Below, piece after piece: positions 5,338-6,267 of a stretch of DNA of 6,267 bases. The position numbers were made by a program, and so were the translations under genes. The DNA lies in the NCBI GenBank assembly GCA_026225435.1, contig JAMFST010000861.1:1-6267 (forward strand), given 5' to 3'. The notes below the pieces were generated by a model. The model saw only the letters and a list, made by a program, of their open reading frames with translations, was not told the DNA's origin and made no database searches. This DNA is from Labilithrix luteola. Lineage in GTDB: Bacteria > Myxococcota_A > Polyangia > Polyangiales > Polyangiaceae. Numbering within the stretch: position 1 is the first letter of the stretch; the number at the start of each line of letters is the position of its first letter.

Positions 5338-6267
5338 ATGAGAAGGAGCGCGCTGGTCTCGTTCGCCTGTGGCCTGGCGCTCGTCGCCTGCCGCTCGAAC
5401 GGGTCGAACGGCTCCACCGGCGAGACCGCGGACGCGCAGGCGAGCCCGCAGGCGAGCGCCGTCGCCGCGCCGCTCGCCACCGTGACCCCGTCGGCCGATC
5501 CTGCCGATCCGGCGGGCGCCACCGACGCCGGACCGCCGCCTGTCTCTCTTCGCGGGGACCAGCCGCTGGCCGCCGACGTCCTCGGCGAGCGCGCTCTCTC
5601 CGGCTACTCCATCGAGGCGACCTTGCACCTCGCCGAGCTCGCGCTGCCGCCGCGCGGGGGCGAGGCCAACGCCGTCACCGCCGCCGCCGAGGATGCCCAG
5701 CGCAAGGCCACCGAGCCGCGCGTGGTGGTGGAGATGGGCGCCTCGCGCCTGCGCTGGGTGTTCGCCTCGGGCGCCTTCTCCGTCCTCCCCGGCACCGAGC
5801 TGCGCGCGCGCGCCGACCGTTACGGGTTCCTCCTCCTGGTCCCGTCCTGGGCGGCCCCGGCCGGGGCCAGCGGCCCGACGTACGCCACCCTCGCCCCCGG
5901 CACGCTCCACGCGCTCCTCGACGATCGCCGGCTCGACGTCGGCCCGACACTCGGCGTGGAGGTGCTCGGCCGGGGCGAGGTCGGCAAGCGCGCCCCCTCG
6001 CCGTCCCCGTCGCCCAGCCTCCGCCGCATCGAGGTCATCACCGGCGCCGGCCACGCGCTGGTCGATTTTTCCCGCCACGAGGGGCTCGGCGACGGCGGGA
6101 TCCTCCTCACGCGCCTGCTGCTCGACGCGCTCGGCGTGCCGCCGTCGACCCGCCTCGCGCAGCCGGACGAGCTGCCCAGCCGGGTCGAGCTACGCATCGC
6201 GCCGCGCGGCCAGATCGTCTTCGAGGTGACCGCGGTGACGCGCCGCTCGGACCTCGACCCCGCGCTC
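5338..6267 (+). CDS. Putative lipoprotein of unknown family, C-terminus beyond the right edge
   Basis: The frame is open from ATG 5338 to the last base, giving 310 codons without a stop. Residues 1-18 form a lipoprotein signal: MRR, a hydrophobic core, and a lipobox LVAC with the lipidated Cys18. Arg19 follows, with no Asp at +2, so outer-membrane sorting is plausible. Residues 19-68 are a Ser/Ala/Pro/Thr-rich flexible tether. From about 78 the protein looks folded, with alternating strand-like segments (for example 128-150, 162-170, 229-243, 282-299) and a SPSPSPS linker at 221-227. I recognise no known domain or catalytic motif. The lipoprotein call rests on the signal and lipobox; function is unknown. 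It follows the HAD gene closely with its own ribosome site and shares that gene's C-ending codon preference. The chosen ATG is the only one that yields the signal sequence. Confidence 0.75.
   Translation, partial: MRRSALVSFACGLALVACRSNGSNGSTGETADAQASPQASAVAAPLATVTPSADPADPAGATDAGPPPVSLRGDQPLAADVLGERALSGYSIEATLHLAELALPPRGGEANAVTAAAEDAQRKATEPRVVVEMGASRLRWVFASGAFSVLPGTELRARADRYGFLLLVPSWAAPAGASGPTYATLAPGTLHALLDDRRLDVGPTLGVEVLGRGEVGKRAPSPSPSPSLRRIEVITGAGHALVDFSRHEGLGDGGILLTRLLLDALGVPPSTRLAQPDELPSRVELRIAPRGQIVFEVTAVTRRSDLDPAL

Noticed and set aside
5236..6078. 280-codon minus-strand frame antisense to the lipoprotein gene
   Set aside because: It is Gly/Arg/Ala-rich without domain features. The plus strand has a signal peptide, lipobox, ribosome site and C-biased codons.

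Overview
The window is very GC-rich. Its mix of genes (a Hanks-type Ser/Thr kinase, a TPR/PEGA envelope protein, Pro/Ala-rich bitopic membrane proteins and a DnaJ-like co-chaperone) fits a Myxococcota (myxobacterial/Polyangia-like) chromosome. That assignment is an inference from family content, not from a marker gene. I see no rRNA, tRNA, CRISPR array, insertion sequence or prophage gene, and almost no non-coding DNA.

Layout. The minus strand carries one apparent operon, read from about 4462 down to 1: a DnaJ-family chaperone (3341-4462), an 88-base gap with an imperfect hairpin, a Ser/Thr protein kinase (1954-3252), a 113-residue reading frame ending in a membrane anchor (1589-1930), a bitopic membrane protein of unknown family (774-1592), and a TPR + PEGA protein that runs off the left edge (777 to 1). 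The last two junctions are 4-base ATGA overlaps, so translation is probably coupled. Divergently, on the plus strand, lie a HAD-superfamily hydrolase (4536-5318) and, 19 bases on, a lipoprotein of unknown family that runs off the right edge (5338 onward).

The main point of interest is the kinase. Its reading frame loses normal codon usage near base 2125 and continues as an Arg/Ser/Pro-rich tail to a stop at 1954. A different frame takes over the coding character at the same place. That frame has no usable start codon for about 67 codons and runs straight into the 113-residue frame, which ends in a transmembrane helix. The simplest reading is one kinase of about 553 residues (kinase domain, linker, C-terminal membrane anchor) broken by a real or artefactual frameshift between about 2111 and 2133.

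As a working model, dnaJ, the membrane kinase, the bitopic protein and the PEGA/TPR protein form an envelope signalling module. The repaired kinase would have almost nothing beyond its membrane helix. The sensory part could therefore be supplied in trans by the two proteins translationally coupled behind it. This is inference. The HAD hydrolase and the lipoprotein form a separate divergent unit whose link to the kinase module is only positional.
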